From positions 186,001 through 250,000 of the forward strand of contig NZ_AP023362.1 of NCBI RefSeq assembly GCF_018326285.1: a stretch of 64,000 bases of DNA. The letters are read 5' to 3'. Shown here one piece after another: positions 1-8,493 of this stretch. The translations under genes were made by a program, and so were the position numbers. The DNA comes from Mycolicibacterium sp. TY81 (GTDB lineage: Bacteria; Actinomycetota; Actinomycetes; Mycobacteriales; Mycobacteriaceae). Position 1 is the first letter of the stretch, and every line of letters begins with the position of its first letter. A model generated the notes under the pieces. It did not search any database and was not told the origin of the DNA. It was given only the letters and a program-made list of their open reading frames with translations.

Positions 1-669
1 ATCATCGCCGTGTCCGACGCCGATTCGTTCGAGATGACCCGGCGCCTGGCGCGCGAAGAAGCCCTGCTGGTCGGCGGCTCGTGCGGCATGGCCGCGGTCG
101 CGGCGATCAAGGTCGCCGAGCGCGAAGGGCCCGACGCCGTCGTCGTCGTGCTGCTGCCCGACGGCGGAAGAGGTTATCTGTCAAAGGTTTTCAACGACGA
201 GTGGATGTCGTCGTACGGCTTCCTGCGCACCCGCCTGGACGGCACGCCGGAGGAACACACCGTCGGCGACGTACTGCGCGGCAAGTCCGGCGCGCTGCCG
301 GACCTGGTGCACACGCACCCGTCGGAGACGGTGCGCGACGCCATCAACATCCTGCGCGAGTACGGCGTCTCGCAGATGCCGGTCGTCGGGGCCGAGCCGC
401 CGGTGATGGCCGGCGAGGTCGCGGGCAGCGTGTCCGAACGTGAGCTGCTCTCAGCGGTTTTCGAGGGCCGGGCGAAACTGGCCGACGCGGTGGCGCAGCA
501 CATGAGCCCGCCGCTGCCGCTCATCGGTGCCGGCGAGCTGGCCTCCGCGGCGGCCAAGGAACTGCGCGAGGTCGACGCCGTGATGGTCGTCGACGACGGC
601 AAGCCCGTCGGCGTACTGACGCGGCACGATCTGCTGGGATTCCTGTCACAGGGCGGCTCGCGCAAATAG
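1..669 (+). CDS. cbs: Cystathionine beta-synthase, C-terminal half (partial at window edge)
   Basis: The reading frame is open from base 1, so the start lies outside the window; 222 residues are visible. They begin in the end of the PLP fold-type II catalytic domain (GGSCGMA glycine-rich stretch) and continue into a C-terminal pair of CBS (Bateman) domains, roughly the last 130 residues, ending with GVLTRHDLLGFL. The family condenses serine with homocysteine to cystathionine in the cytoplasm, the first step of reverse transsulfuration. metB lies about 9 kb downstream, as in M. tuberculosis (Rv1077 and Rv1079), although here several kilobases of inserted genes separate them. Identity rests on the domain order and synteny. 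Confidence 0.9.
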   Translation: MIAVSDADSFEMTRRLAREEALLVGGSCGMAAVAAIKVAEREGPDAVVVVLLPDGGRGYLSKVFNDEWMSSYGFLRTRLDGTPEEHTVGDVLRGKSGALPDLVHTHPSETVRDAINILREYGVSQMPVVGAEPPVMAGEVAGSVSERELLSAVFEGRAKLADAVAQHMSPPLPLIGAGELASAAAKELREVDAVMVVDDGKPVGVLTRHDLLGFLSQGGSRK

Positions 670-706
670 CCGATTGCACCTAAGTGCCGTCCGTTGCCGG
701 ATCGGC

Positions 707-1765
707 CTACTCGAGATTCATTTGTGCTGCCAGGTTTGCCGCTCCGGTCGCGTCTGTGCGGTCGTACCAATCCGCCGCTGCACTGAGACCGGCGGCCAAC
801 CCATCGGCTCGCATGGTGATTGCTTGCGCTGAGTTCGCGCGGTCGATGCAGGCTTGCATGACTGCTTCACTTGTCGGCGCGCAAGCAGACCCGTGCGTGG
901 TGAATACGTTGCGGCCTGTGTCAGCTGTGAGGGCGCCAGCTTGCTTCGACATGACGGCGACAACGTGCTGACTGTCTGAAAGCCGCCGCAGGGCATTCGG
1001 CTCGACAGTGAGTCGCTGAGCTGGATCGAGCGACGGTGTACCAGTTGTTGCATCAGCTTGGGCGTACGAAGTCGCGGCGGCCTTTACGGACGCGGCGTAG
1101 CGGGTCACTGCGGTGGTGAGGCGATGAAAGTCCGCGATGGGCAAGGGCATCGTGTACATCACGGTCTGAACTTGAAAGCCGTACGAGATGACGTCTCCGT
1201 GCGGCAGGGCGCCGAGAAGGATTGCGACTGGCACCGCGCCGTTCAGTGTGTGCGAAGCGCTCTCGATGCTCTTCCGCGTGGCGGCTACATGCAGCGCTTC
1301 GGCACCGAGCGCGGCAGCTACTGTGTCGTCCGCCTTCGCTAGTGCTTCGGCTTTATGTTTCTGGACTTCATTGGCATCTGAATAGGCGGTCGATGCGGAT
1401 CCGGTCCAACTATCCGGCGGTGATGCGGCGCCCATTTGCTCAGCTGTGGCTGCGAAGGCTTGTGCGCCGGACTTGAAATCAGCACCTGAATCCGGAACTC
1501 CGGCGCCGCATTGCTGGAGCATGTCTTTCAGTACAGCGAGCGCGGCCGCAAGGATGGGTGTGTTTCCGGAACCCGACGCGTTGGGCTTGTCGCCGAGTGC
1601 AGCAACTGCTGAAGATGCCACATTGAGTGACGGCGCGAGTATGCCTGCGAGATTGGTGGCTGATCCAAACGGGTCTTTCTTGAAGTTGCGTATGTTGTCG
1701 TAGATCCCAATGGGAATTACGTTCGCGGAGCCGACACTGCGCACGATGTCGGCGACGATCTGTCC
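707..1765 (-). pseudogene. EspA/EspE-EspC fusion type VII secretion substrate, main part, cut from its start by IS insertion
   Basis: The frame is open from a TTG inside the IS terminal repeat (base 1771) to the TAG at 707-709. Residues about 70-230 match the EspA/EspE layout: a WTG turn (W122-G124), a Tyr six residues later, then a long helical part with a GAVPVAILLGALP segment. Residues about 254-345 look like an EspC domain: LTVEPNALRRLSD, then THG with a nearby Cys, then YDRTD, which fits the YxxxD type VII export signal. In ESX-1, EspA and EspC are separate partner proteins; here both domains lie in one chain. The natural start (MVDYE...) is stranded beyond the IS at 4731-4751, so the gene is probably not expressed normally. 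Removing the IS and one 9-bp duplication would restore a 356-residue protein. Family assignment is from motifs only. Confidence 0.75.
1757..1765. repeat. Left 9-bp target site duplication of the tandem IS
   Basis: GATCTGTCC directly abuts the left terminal repeat of the IS pair. The partner copy GATCTGTTC (8 of 9 identical) abuts the right terminal repeat. IS256-family elements make 8-9 bp duplications. Confidence 0.75.
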
Positions 1766-3247
1766 GAGCAATTGTCAATACCTGTGGATCGGGGTGTTTC
1801 AGGCGACCTCCGTTTCGGTGTGTTGATCGCCGTCTGACGGTGGTGTCGGTGGGGTGATGTCGGTGGGCCGTTCGAGCAGTTTGCCTTTGTGGAAGACCGC
1901 TCCGGCGCGGACGAGGGCGACCAGATGTGGGGCGTTGACGGCCCGCCAACGGGCTTGGGCGGCGTCGATCAGCTTGTAGGCCATGGCCAATCCAGCGGCC
2001 CGCGATCCCGGACCCTTGGTGACCTTCGTTCTCAAACGCACTGTGGCGAAGGTGGATTCGATCGGATTCGTGGTACGCAGATGGATCCAGTGCTCGGCGG
2101 GGGTAGTGGTAGAACTCCAGCAGGACATCGAGGTCGTCGACGATCTTGGCGACCACTTTCGGGTACTTCGCGCCGAAGGCAACCGCGAAGGCCTTGACCG
2201 CGACCTGAGCTTTGTCGATGTCTTCGGCGTTGTAGATGTCCTTGATGGCCGCCAGCGCGGCCGGATGCGCTGACTTCGGCAGTGCGGAAAGGACGTTGGC
2301 CTGCTTGTGGAACCAGCAGCGCTGCTCTCGGGTCTTCGGGAATACCTCCCGCACCGCCTTCCAGAACCCGAGCGCGCCATCGCCGACGGCCAGCACTGGG
2401 GCGGTCATGCCGCGTCGTTTGCAGTCGCGCAGCAGATCCGCCCACGACTCGCATGACTCCCGATAGCCGTCGGTGATCGCCACGAGCTCTTTGCGGCCGT
2501 CAGCGCGCACGCCGAGCATCACCAGCAGGCACAGCTTCTCCTGGTCCAGGCGGACCTTGAGGTGAATGCCGTCGACCCACAGGTAGACGTAGTCGCTGCC
2601 GGACAGGTCCCGGGCAGCGAACGTACGGGCTTCGTCTTGCCACTGCGCGGTCAGACGGGTGATCGTGGTGGCCGACAACCCGGCACCCGAGCCGAGGAAC
2701 TGCTCGAGTGCGGGCCCGAAGTCGCTGGTCGATAGGCCGTGCAGATACAGCAGCGGCAGCACCTCACTCATCTGCGGGGACTTGCGTGCCCAGGCCGGCA
2801 GGATCGCCGAGGAAAACCGCTGCCGCTCACCAGAATCGGGGTCGACACGGCGATCGTTGACCCGCGGCGCCTTCACCTGCACGGCACCGGCCGCGGTCAG
2901 CACCTCACGCGGCTGGTGATAGCCGTTGCGGACCACCAGTCGGTGACCGTTCTCGTCGAGCTGATCAGCGAATGCGGCCACGTACGCGGCGACCTCGGCC
3001 TGCAGGGCAGCGGCCAACATCTGCCGGGCTCCGTCGCGGACGATCTCGTCCAACAACGACCGGCGGCCTCGCCGCCGTTGGCCTCCTCGGCATCGTGAAC
3101 TACGGTGAGCATGGGCGTACCTTCCCAACCAGCGCGCCAACGCCGGTCTTGATCGAATACCTGATTCCGTGATGATCATCCTCGGGAAGGTGCGCCCACT
3201 TTCAGGCCGCCTCCTCGGGCCTCATCCACAGGTATTGATCATTGCTC
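1766..3247 (-). mobile_element. IS256-family element, copy 1 (inactivated)
   Basis: Bounded by GAGCAATTGTCAATACCTG at 1766 and the inverted equivalent ending ATTGCTC at 3247; the 24-bp ends differ at two positions. It holds the frameshifted transposase at 1799-3112 and no other gene. Confidence 0.75.
1799..3112 (-). pseudogene. IS256-family (Mutator-type) transposase, copy 1, two frameshifts
   Basis: The natural start is MLTVVHDAEEANGG at 3112. A one-base loss near 3062-3066 throws the frame out before the conserved LLDEIVRDGARQML. The middle is then in frame, including the first two acidic residues of the DDE triad (YLWVDGIHLK and VLAVGDGALGFW). An extra C in the run at about 2097-2101 shifts it again before the third (TTNPIESTF). 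The last part (to ETEVA, stop at 1799) is readable in the original frame. The intact neighbour at 3202-4596 shows where each indel lies. Two independent indels argue for a true pseudogene rather than one sequencing error. Confidence 0.85.
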
Positions 3248-4596
3248 GGAGGAATTGTCAATACCTGTGGATCGGCTTGTTTCAGGCGACCTCCGTTCCA
3301 GTTGATTCGGTCGGTGCCGAGTCCGCCGACGGGGGTGATGTCGGTGGGTCGCTCGAGCAGTTTGCCTTTGTGGAAGATCGCGCCGGCCCGGACCAGAGCG
3401 ACCAGGTGCGGTGCGTTGACGGCTCGCCAGCGGGCTTGCGCGGCGTCGATCAGCTTGTAAGCCATGGCCATTCCGGCGACGCGTGAACCCGGCCCCTTGG
3501 TCACCTTGGTCCTCAAACGTACCGTGGCAAACGTTGATTCGATCGGGTTGGTAGTGCGCAGATGGACCCAGTGCTCGGCCGGGTACTTATAGAACTCCAG
3601 CAGCACATCGGCGTCATCGACGATCTTGGCGACCGCCTTGGGGTACTTGGCGCCGTAGTCCACCTCGAACGCCTTGATCGCCACCTGCGCGTGGTCGATA
3701 TCCTCGGCGTTGTAGATCTCCCGCATCGCCGCGATCGCCCCCGGATGAGCCGACTTTGGCAGGCAGGCAAGAACATTGGCCTGCTTGTGAAACCAGCACC
3801 GCTGCTCGCCGGTGGCCGGGAACACCTCACGCACGGCCTTCCAGAACCCCAGGGCCCCATCGCCGACGGCCAGCACCGGTGCGGTCATCCCGCGACGTCG
3901 GCACGACCGCAACAGATCAGCCCACGACTCGGCCGACTCCCGGTACCCGTCGGTGAGCGCGACCAGCTCCTTGCGGCCGTCAGCGCGCACACCGATCATC
4001 ACCAGCAAACAGAGCTTCTCCTGCTCCAGGCGCACCTTGAGATGGATGCCGTCGACCCACAGGTAGACGTAGTCGGTGCCCGACAGATCACGGGCCTCGA
4101 AGGCCTTGGCCTCGTCCTGCCACTGCGTGGTGAGTCGGGTGATCGTCGTGGCCGACAAGCCGGCACCCGAGCCCAGGAACTGCTCCAACGCCGGACCGAA
4201 ATCACTGGTCGACAAGCCATGCAGATACAGCAACGGCAACACCTCGGTCATCTGCGGCGACTTGCGCACCCACGCCGGCAGGATCGCCGAGGAAAACCGT
4301 TGCCGCTCACCAGTGTCCGGGTCAACACGTTTGTCATTGACCCGCGGCGCGGTCACACTCACCGCGCCCGCCGCGGTGAGCACCTCGCGCTCGCGGTGAT
4401 AGCCATTGCGCACCACCAGCCGGTGCCCGTTCTCATCAAGCTCACCGGCATGAGCCTCGATGTAGGCGGCGACCTCAGCCCGCAACGCTGCGGCCAGCAT
4501 CTGGCGGGCACCGTCGCGGACAATCTCATCGAGCAACGACCGCGACGAGCCAGCATCCTCGTTGGATGAATCCGCATCGTGAACTACCGTGAGCAT
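3202..4596 (-). CDS. IS256-family (Mutator-type) transposase, copy 2, full length
   Basis: 464 residues. DDE-type recombinase with the acidic residues in YLWVDGIHLK, VLAVGDGALGFW and TTNPIESTF, and the usual LDENGHRLVVRNGYH N-terminal block. It would cut and join the IS ends, including those of copy 1, which could be mobilised in trans. The C-terminus is odd: relative to copy 1, a one-base change near 3290-3330 removes the stop after EVA, so the frame reads through its own terminal repeat into the right end of copy 1, adding a tail of about 25 residues. Whether the tail matters for activity cannot be told from sequence. Confidence 0.9.
   Translation of the reverse strand: MLTVVHDADSSNEDAGSSRSLLDEIVRDGARQMLAAALRAEVAAYIEAHAGELDENGHRLVVRNGYHREREVLTAAGAVSVTAPRVNDKRVDPDTGERQRFSSAILPAWVRKSPQMTEVLPLLYLHGLSTSDFGPALEQFLGSGAGLSATTITRLTTQWQDEAKAFEARDLSGTDYVYLWVDGIHLKVRLEQEKLCLLVMIGVRADGRKELVALTDGYRESAESWADLLRSCRRRGMTAPVLAVGDGALGFWKAVREVFPATGEQRCWFHKQANVLACLPKSAHPGAIAAMREIYNAEDIDHAQVAIKAFEVDYGAKYPKAVAKIVDDADVLLEFYKYPAEHWVHLRTTNPIESTFATVRLRTKVTKGPGSRVAGMAMAYKLIDAAQARWRAVNAPHLVALVRAGAIFHKGKLLERPTDITPVGGLGTDRINWNGGRLKQADPQVLTIPPSNDQYLWMRPEEAA
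3224..3272. repeat. Abutted IS ends (right end of copy 1 and left end of copy 2)
   Basis: ATCCACAGGTATTGA and TCAATACCTGTGGAT form perfect 15-bp arms around a short centre; the two terminal repeats are separated by about one base. Abutted ends like this form in circular or dimeric IS256-type intermediates and can create a strong hybrid promoter. That a promoter exists here is inference. Confidence 0.65.
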
Positions 4597-4730
4597 GGGC
4601 GTACCTTCCCGAACCAGCGCGCCAACGCCGGCTCTTGATCAGACCTTCGACATTCAGATCATCCTCGGGAAGGTGCGCCCTTTCCTACGCCGCCTCGCCG
4701 AGGCTCATCCACAGGTTCTGATCATTGCTC
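3249..4730 (-). mobile_element. IS256-family element, copy 2
   Basis: Left end GAGGAATTGTCAATACCTG at 3249, right end terminating ATTGCTC at 4730. It carries the intact transposase. Its left end is one base from the right end of copy 1. Confidence 0.75.
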
Positions 4731-4739
4731 GATCTGTTC
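4731..4739. repeat. Right 9-bp target site duplication of the tandem IS
   Basis: GATCTGTTC directly follows the ATTGCTC end of copy 2 and matches GATCTGTCC at the left end in 8 of 9 bases. Confidence 0.75.
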
Positions 4740-4751
4740 ATAATCCACCAT
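4731..4751 (-). pseudogene. Stranded first seven codons of the EspA/EspE-EspC fusion gene
   Basis: On the minus strand an ATG at 4751 is followed by codons for MVDYEQI, the last nine bases being the target duplication. Joined to base 1756 after removal of the IS and one duplication, the frame continues QIVADIVRSVG with no break. A GGGGA sequence lies a few bases upstream of this ATG as a plausible ribosome binding site. This makes 4751 the likely ancestral start. Confidence 0.75.
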
Positions 4752-5131
4752 TGGTCCCCAATTCCGCGTCCCCGTTTACCGGCGCTCGACTCCATTATCT
4801 GACAGATAAATCGAGTGCTCGACGGAAACTGCACGCTTGCGCTACTACGAAGAAGCGTCAGCTGGGCGCGAGCGAGGGTTGGCCTCGCGGCACCCTCGGT
4901 TCGAACCTCGCGAGAAGCCCCGGCCGTGACGTGCGGTGTCTCGTGTTCCGCCTCGTTCAGGGCGACGCTCGTGGAACTACCGCGAAACGCCTGGCAGTTG
5001 TGCAGTCCGCGTGTTTTTCGTCTACAGCGTGTCGTTCGTGCCGCGGTATTCGTATATTCGTGTAGTTCGATGTTGATCTCGTGCCGTGGCGACCGAAGTC
5101 ACGCCAAATCCTCTCGGAGAGGGACTGAACT
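4752..5131. other. Intergenic region, no gene seen
   Basis: This stretch lies between the ancestral start of the EspA/EspE-EspC gene (minus strand) and the proline-rich membrane protein (plus strand), so it should hold divergent promoters. It contains one clear palindrome (4795-4809). Just before 5132 there is a small CCTCTCGGAGAGG inverted repeat whose GGAGAGGGA half serves as the ribosome binding site. No supported small gene was found. Confidence 0.6.
4795..4809. promoter_or_regulatory. Perfect 15-bp palindrome, candidate operator
   Basis: TTATCTGACAGATAA (7-bp arms, one-base centre) lies 44 bases upstream of the stranded start at 4751. Size and symmetry fit a TetR- or MarR-type site, but the regulator is unknown. 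It probably controlled the IS-disrupted gene. Confidence 0.45.
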
Positions 5132-6217
5132 ATGACGGACCAACCGACGGACGGCACTCCGCCGGACGCCAATAAGCCGACGGAGTACATTCCGCAGCCA
5201 CCGCCGGGTGGGTTCCCGCCGCCGCCACCTCCGGGAGGCGCTCCGACGGAATACATTCCGCAGGCACCGCAGGGTGGCTACCCGCCCCCGCCGCAGGGCG
5301 GCTACCCGCCGCCTCCGGGCGGAGGATTCCCGCCCCCGCCGCAGGGCGGCTACCCGCCTCCTCCGGGGCAAGGTGGATACGCCCCGCCGCCCCCGCCGCC
5401 GGGTGGTGCCTACCCGCCGCCCCCGCCGCCGCAGGGTGGCTTCGCGCCGCCGCCGCCAGGGGCGTACCCGCCGGCCGGCTACCAGTACGGTGCGCCGGGC
5501 GGTGCCGCCCCGTTCAGCGTCGGCGACGCGCTGTCGTGGGCGTGGAACAAGTTCACCAAGAACCCGGCGCCGCTGATCGTGTCGGTGTTGGTCTACGGCC
5601 TCATCGTCGGTGTCATCGCCAGCATCGTGCAGTTCAGTGCACTGGGATTGGCTGACACGTCCGTTTCGAGCTACTCGGCGGACGACGCCGGCTTCAGCTA
5701 CTCGTACAACGTCACCTCACTGGGACCGGCCAGCATCGCCATCCTGGTGCTCGGTTACCTCGTGTTGCTGGTGGTCGCGGCGGCCATCTCGTCGGCCCAG
5801 TACGTCGGCCTGCTCGGCATCGCCGACGGGCAGCCGACCACCATCGGGTCGTTCTTCAAGCCGCGCTACATCGGGCCGATGATCGTCCTGACGCTCATCG
5901 TCGGTGTGCTCGTCGGTATCGGGTACGTGTTGTGCGTTATCCCCGGTCTGATCGTCGCGCTGTTCGCGATATTCGCGCACCCGATCCTGGTTGATCGCAA
6001 CCTGTCGCCGATCGATTCGCTGAAGGCCAGCATCGAGATCGTGAAAGCCAATGTCGGACAGGTGATCCTGGTCTGGCTGGTGGCCGGCTTGATCGCCGCG
6101 GCCGGCATCCTCGCCTGCGGCGTCGGTGTCCTGGTCTCCGGTCCGGTCGCCTCGCTGATGCTGGTGTACACCTACCGTCGCCTCAGCGGTGGTCAGGTCG
6201 CCCCGCTGACGCCGTAA
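5132..6217 (+). CDS. Proline/glycine-rich tailed polytopic membrane protein (Rv2560-like)
   Basis: 361 residues. Residues 1-125 are a low-complexity cytoplasmic-type tail built of repeated GGYPPPP, GGFPPPP and EYIPQ units. The remaining part is a multi-pass membrane domain starting FSVGDALSWAWNKF, with about six hydrophobic segments, resembling the mycobacterial proline/glycine-rich transmembrane protein Rv2560. The start has a good GGAGAGGGA site eight bases upstream. The function of the family is unknown to me; such tails often mediate protein contacts at the membrane. It occupies the place next to the pra-like genes but lacks an RDD domain. Confidence 0.8.
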   Translation: MTDQPTDGTPPDANKPTEYIPQPPPGGFPPPPPPGGAPTEYIPQAPQGGYPPPPQGGYPPPPGGGFPPPPQGGYPPPPGQGGYAPPPPPPGGAYPPPPPPQGGFAPPPPGAYPPAGYQYGAPGGAAPFSVGDALSWAWNKFTKNPAPLIVSVLVYGLIVGVIASIVQFSALGLADTSVSSYSADDAGFSYSYNVTSLGPASIAILVLGYLVLLVVAAAISSAQYVGLLGIADGQPTTIGSFFKPRYIGPMIVLTLIVGVLVGIGYVLCVIPGLIVALFAIFAHPILVDRNLSPIDSLKASIEIVKANVGQVILVWLVAGLIAAAGILACGVGVLVSGPVASLMLVYTYRRLSGGQVAPLTP

Positions 6218-6279
6218 CGCCGTGGCCTGTTCGGGGGACGCCGGTCGCGGCCCCCGAACAGGCATGACGGCAGCACCCC

Positions 6280-6765
6280 ATGAGACAGGACGACTTGAAC
6301 TACACACCCTGGTGGGCCCGCGTGGTGGCCAGCCTGATCGACCGGGTCCCGCCGCTGTTCGTCATCATCGTCGGCGGCCTGGTCGAGCGCTCCCAGCGCG
6401 TGACGAAATGCCTTGCCGACCAAGCGGACTACAGCATCGGCCCGTACTGCGCCACCGGGAACTCTGTCGCCGGTGTGCTGATCTGGCTGGCCGGACTCGT
6501 CGTCGCCGTGTTGTTCATGGTGTGGAATCACGGGTATCTGCAGGGCACCACGGGCGCCAGCCTGGGTAAGCGGGTGTTGCATTTCCAGGTGATCGACGAA
6601 AAGACGGGGGAGCCCGTCGGTTTCGGTCGCTCGGTGGTGCGGCAGCTGGCGCACGTCGTCGACGCCGTCCCGGTGTTCGCCGGTTACCTGTTCCCGCTGT
6701 GGGACGCCAAGCGGCAGACCCTGGCCGACAAGATCATGTCGACCGTCTGCGTGTCGACGCGATGA
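6280..6765 (+). CDS. RDD-family membrane protein, Pra (Rv1078)-like but without the proline-rich tail
   Basis: 161 residues. RDD domain: YTPWWARVVASLIDRVPP at the N-terminus (the conserved Arg and Asp), a Cys-containing extracytoplasmic loop, MVWNHGYLQGTTGASLGK, and FPLWDAKRQTLADKIMSTVCV at the end. This matches the C-terminal domain of the 36-kDa proline-rich antigen Pra, whose N-terminal proline tail is absent here. The preceding gene carries such a tail on a different membrane domain. Its stop overlaps the ATG of the next RDD gene (ATGA), so the two are translationally coupled. Confidence 0.85.
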   Translation: MRQDDLNYTPWWARVVASLIDRVPPLFVIIVGGLVERSQRVTKCLADQADYSIGPYCATGNSVAGVLIWLAGLVVAVLFMVWNHGYLQGTTGASLGKRVLHFQVIDEKTGEPVGFGRSVVRQLAHVVDAVPVFAGYLFPLWDAKRQTLADKIMSTVCVSTR

Positions 6766-7259
6766 TGGCGTACGCCCCGTGGTGGCGGCGGGCCGCTGCC
6801 GCGGTCATCGACCTGCTGCCTCTGCTGGTACTCACCGCGGCCGGTGCGGCACTGGTGTGGTTCACGCGAGACCGGCTGTGCGACACCGATACTTCCGCGT
6901 TCGACGGCGGCGCCCAATGCGGTGACGGCTACTCGACGCTGGGCTACGTCAGCCTGGTTGTCACCTGGGCGCTCATGGTCGGTTATCTGGTCTGGAACTT
7001 CGGCTACCGCCAGGGACGCACCGGCGCCAGCCTCGGCAAGACGGCCCTGCGCGTCCGGGTCGTCGGTCAAACCTCGGGCACGCCAATAGGTTTCGGGCGT
7101 TCACTGCTCCGGCAGGCGGTACACCTGGCCGACCTGTCGATCGTCGGCTATCTGTGGCCGCTGTGGGACGCCAAGCGACAGACGTTCGCCGACATGGTGA
7201 TGGAGACCGTCTGCGTGACGCCGCCGCGCACGCGCACCCCCGTCAGCGGAACGCACTGA
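6762..7259 (+). CDS. RDD-family membrane protein, second paralogue
   Basis: 165 residues from the ATG that overlaps the previous stop. It has the same RDD plan as its upstream neighbour: YAPWWRRAAAAVIDLLP, VWNFGYRQGRTGASLGK and LWPLWDAKRQTFADMVMETVCV, with two Cys in the first outside loop. It appears to be a tandem duplicate. The last 17 bases overlap the end of the convergent acyl-CoA dehydrogenase gene. Role unknown; RDD proteins include transport-like membrane proteins. Confidence 0.85.
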   Translation: MMAYAPWWRRAAAAVIDLLPLLVLTAAGAALVWFTRDRLCDTDTSAFDGGAQCGDGYSTLGYVSLVVTWALMVGYLVWNFGYRQGRTGASLGKTALRVRVVGQTSGTPIGFGRSLLRQAVHLADLSIVGYLWPLWDAKRQTFADMVMETVCVTPPRTRTPVSGTH

Positions 7260-8409
7260 CCCCGGTCAGCGCCTGCCCGATCACCAGCTGGTGTACCTCG
7301 GACGTGCCCTCGTAGGTCAGCACCGACTCCAGGTTGTTGGCGTGCCGGATCACCGGGTACTCCAGGGTGATGCCGTTGGCGCCCAACAGGGTTCGGCACT
7401 GCCGGGCGATCTTGATGGCCTCGCGGACGTTGTTCAGCTTGCCGACGCTGACCTGCTCGGGCTGGATCTTCCCGGCGTCCTTGAGCCGGCCGAGCTGCAG
7501 GGCGAGCAGCTGCGCCTTGCCGAGTTCGACGGCCATGTCGGCGATCTTGGCCTGCGTCAGTTGGTATTCCGCGAGCGTCTTGTCGAAAACCGTGCGCGTG
7601 CCGACGTAGTCCAGCGTCGCCTGCAGACAGTCGCGCGCCGCGCCCACCGCGCCGAACACGATGCCGAACCGCGCCTCCGACAAACAGCTCAGCGGGCCGG
7701 ACAGGCCGCGCGCGCCGGGCAGCCGCGCGGACTCGGGGAGCCGGACGTCGTCGAGGCTGAATTCGGAGGTGACCGAGGCCCGCAGCGACATCTTGCGCGT
7801 CATCTCCCGGGCGCTGAAACCCGGTGTGTCCGTGGGCACCGCGAATCCCAGCACACCTTCCTCGGCGCGCGCCCACACCACCGCGACATCGGCGACCGAG
7901 GCGTTGGTGATCCACATCTTCGAGCCGTTGAGGACCCAGTCGTCGCCGTCCCGTCGGGCGGTGGTGCGCATGCCGCCGGGGTTGGAGCCGAAGTCCGGTT
8001 CGGTGAGACCGAAGCAGCCGATCAGATCGCCCGCGGCCATGCCCGGCAGCCACTGCTCGCGCTGTTCCTCGCTGCCCCAGTGATGGATCGCGAACATCGC
8101 CAGCGAGCCCTGCACCGACACCAGTGACCGGATGCCGCTGTCCACGGCCTCCAGCTCCTGGCACACCAGCCCGTAGGCCGTCGCCGTCGACCCGCTGCAG
8201 CCGTACCCGGTGAGGTGCATGCCGAGCAGGCCAAGCTTGCCCACCTCGGTGGCGATCTCGCGTACCGGAACCGAACCGTTCTCGAACCACTCGGCGATGT
8301 AGGGACGCAGCCGTTGCTCGCCGAACTGGCGCACCATGGTGCGCAATTCGATGTCCTCGGCGCTCAACAGGTCGTCAGTGCCGAGCAGATTGTCGATCGA
8401 GGCTGTCAT
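7243..8409 (-). CDS. Acyl-CoA dehydrogenase, glutaryl-CoA dehydrogenase type
   Basis: 388 residues, full family length. It follows glutaryl-CoA dehydrogenase closely: [20 protein letters not shown], the FAD-binding [30 protein letters not shown], and a C-terminal [15 protein letters not shown] block whose Glu is the usual catalytic base. The family oxidises and decarboxylates glutaryl-CoA to crotonyl-CoA in lysine and tryptophan breakdown, passing electrons to ETF. Substrate assignment is by resemblance. It stands alone on the minus strand between membrane-protein genes. Confidence 0.85.
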   Translation of the reverse strand: MTASIDNLLGTDDLLSAEDIELRTMVRQFGEQRLRPYIAEWFENGSVPVREIATEVGKLGLLGMHLTGYGCSGSTATAYGLVCQELEAVDSGIRSLVSVQGSLAMFAIHHWGSEEQREQWLPGMAAGDLIGCFGLTEPDFGSNPGGMRTTARRDGDDWVLNGSKMWITNASVADVAVVWARAEEGVLGFAVPTDTPGFSAREMTRKMSLRASVTSEFSLDDVRLPESARLPGARGLSGPLSCLSEARFGIVFGAVGAARDCLQATLDYVGTRTVFDKTLAEYQLTQAKIADMAVELGKAQLLALQLGRLKDAGKIQPEQVSVGKLNNVREAIKIARQCRTLLGANGITLEYPVIRHANNLESVLTYEGTSEVHQLVIGQALTGVSAFR

Positions 8410-8493
8410 GGTGCAGTTCTACACCGGGAGTTCGGCGTAAAGCGAGAGCAGACCCCGGCTACGCTGGACGCTCAGGGACAGACGGGGTGGACG

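Larger units (their letters stand above)
1766..4730. mobile_element. Tandem pair of diverged IS256-family elements inserted as one unit
   Basis: Two elements of about 1.48 kb lie head to tail, transposases on the minus strand. The outer ends carry related terminal repeats (GAGCAATTGTCAATACCTG on the left, the complement of GAGCAATGATCAGAACCTG on the right), and only these outer ends are flanked by the duplicated 9-mer. The two transposases are similar but clearly not identical (roughly 88% of residues by eye), so this is not a recent tandem duplication. The unit interrupts the EspA/EspE-EspC fusion gene. Confidence 0.8.

Noticed and set aside
1479..3179. A 566-codon minus-strand frame as a transposase with new N- and C-termini
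   Set aside because: Both ends are out-of-frame read-through caused by two frameshifts; comparison with the intact copy shows the true ends at 3112 and 1799.
4752..5131. A coding gene in the long gap (frame 4589-5065)
   Set aside because: It starts inside the IS, crosses the target duplication and has no domain or ribosome site.
5180..5480. Possible CRISPR or tandem DNA repeat array
   Set aside because: The repetition is in codons for Gly/Tyr/Pro units of variable length with no spacers; it is a coding low-complexity tail.
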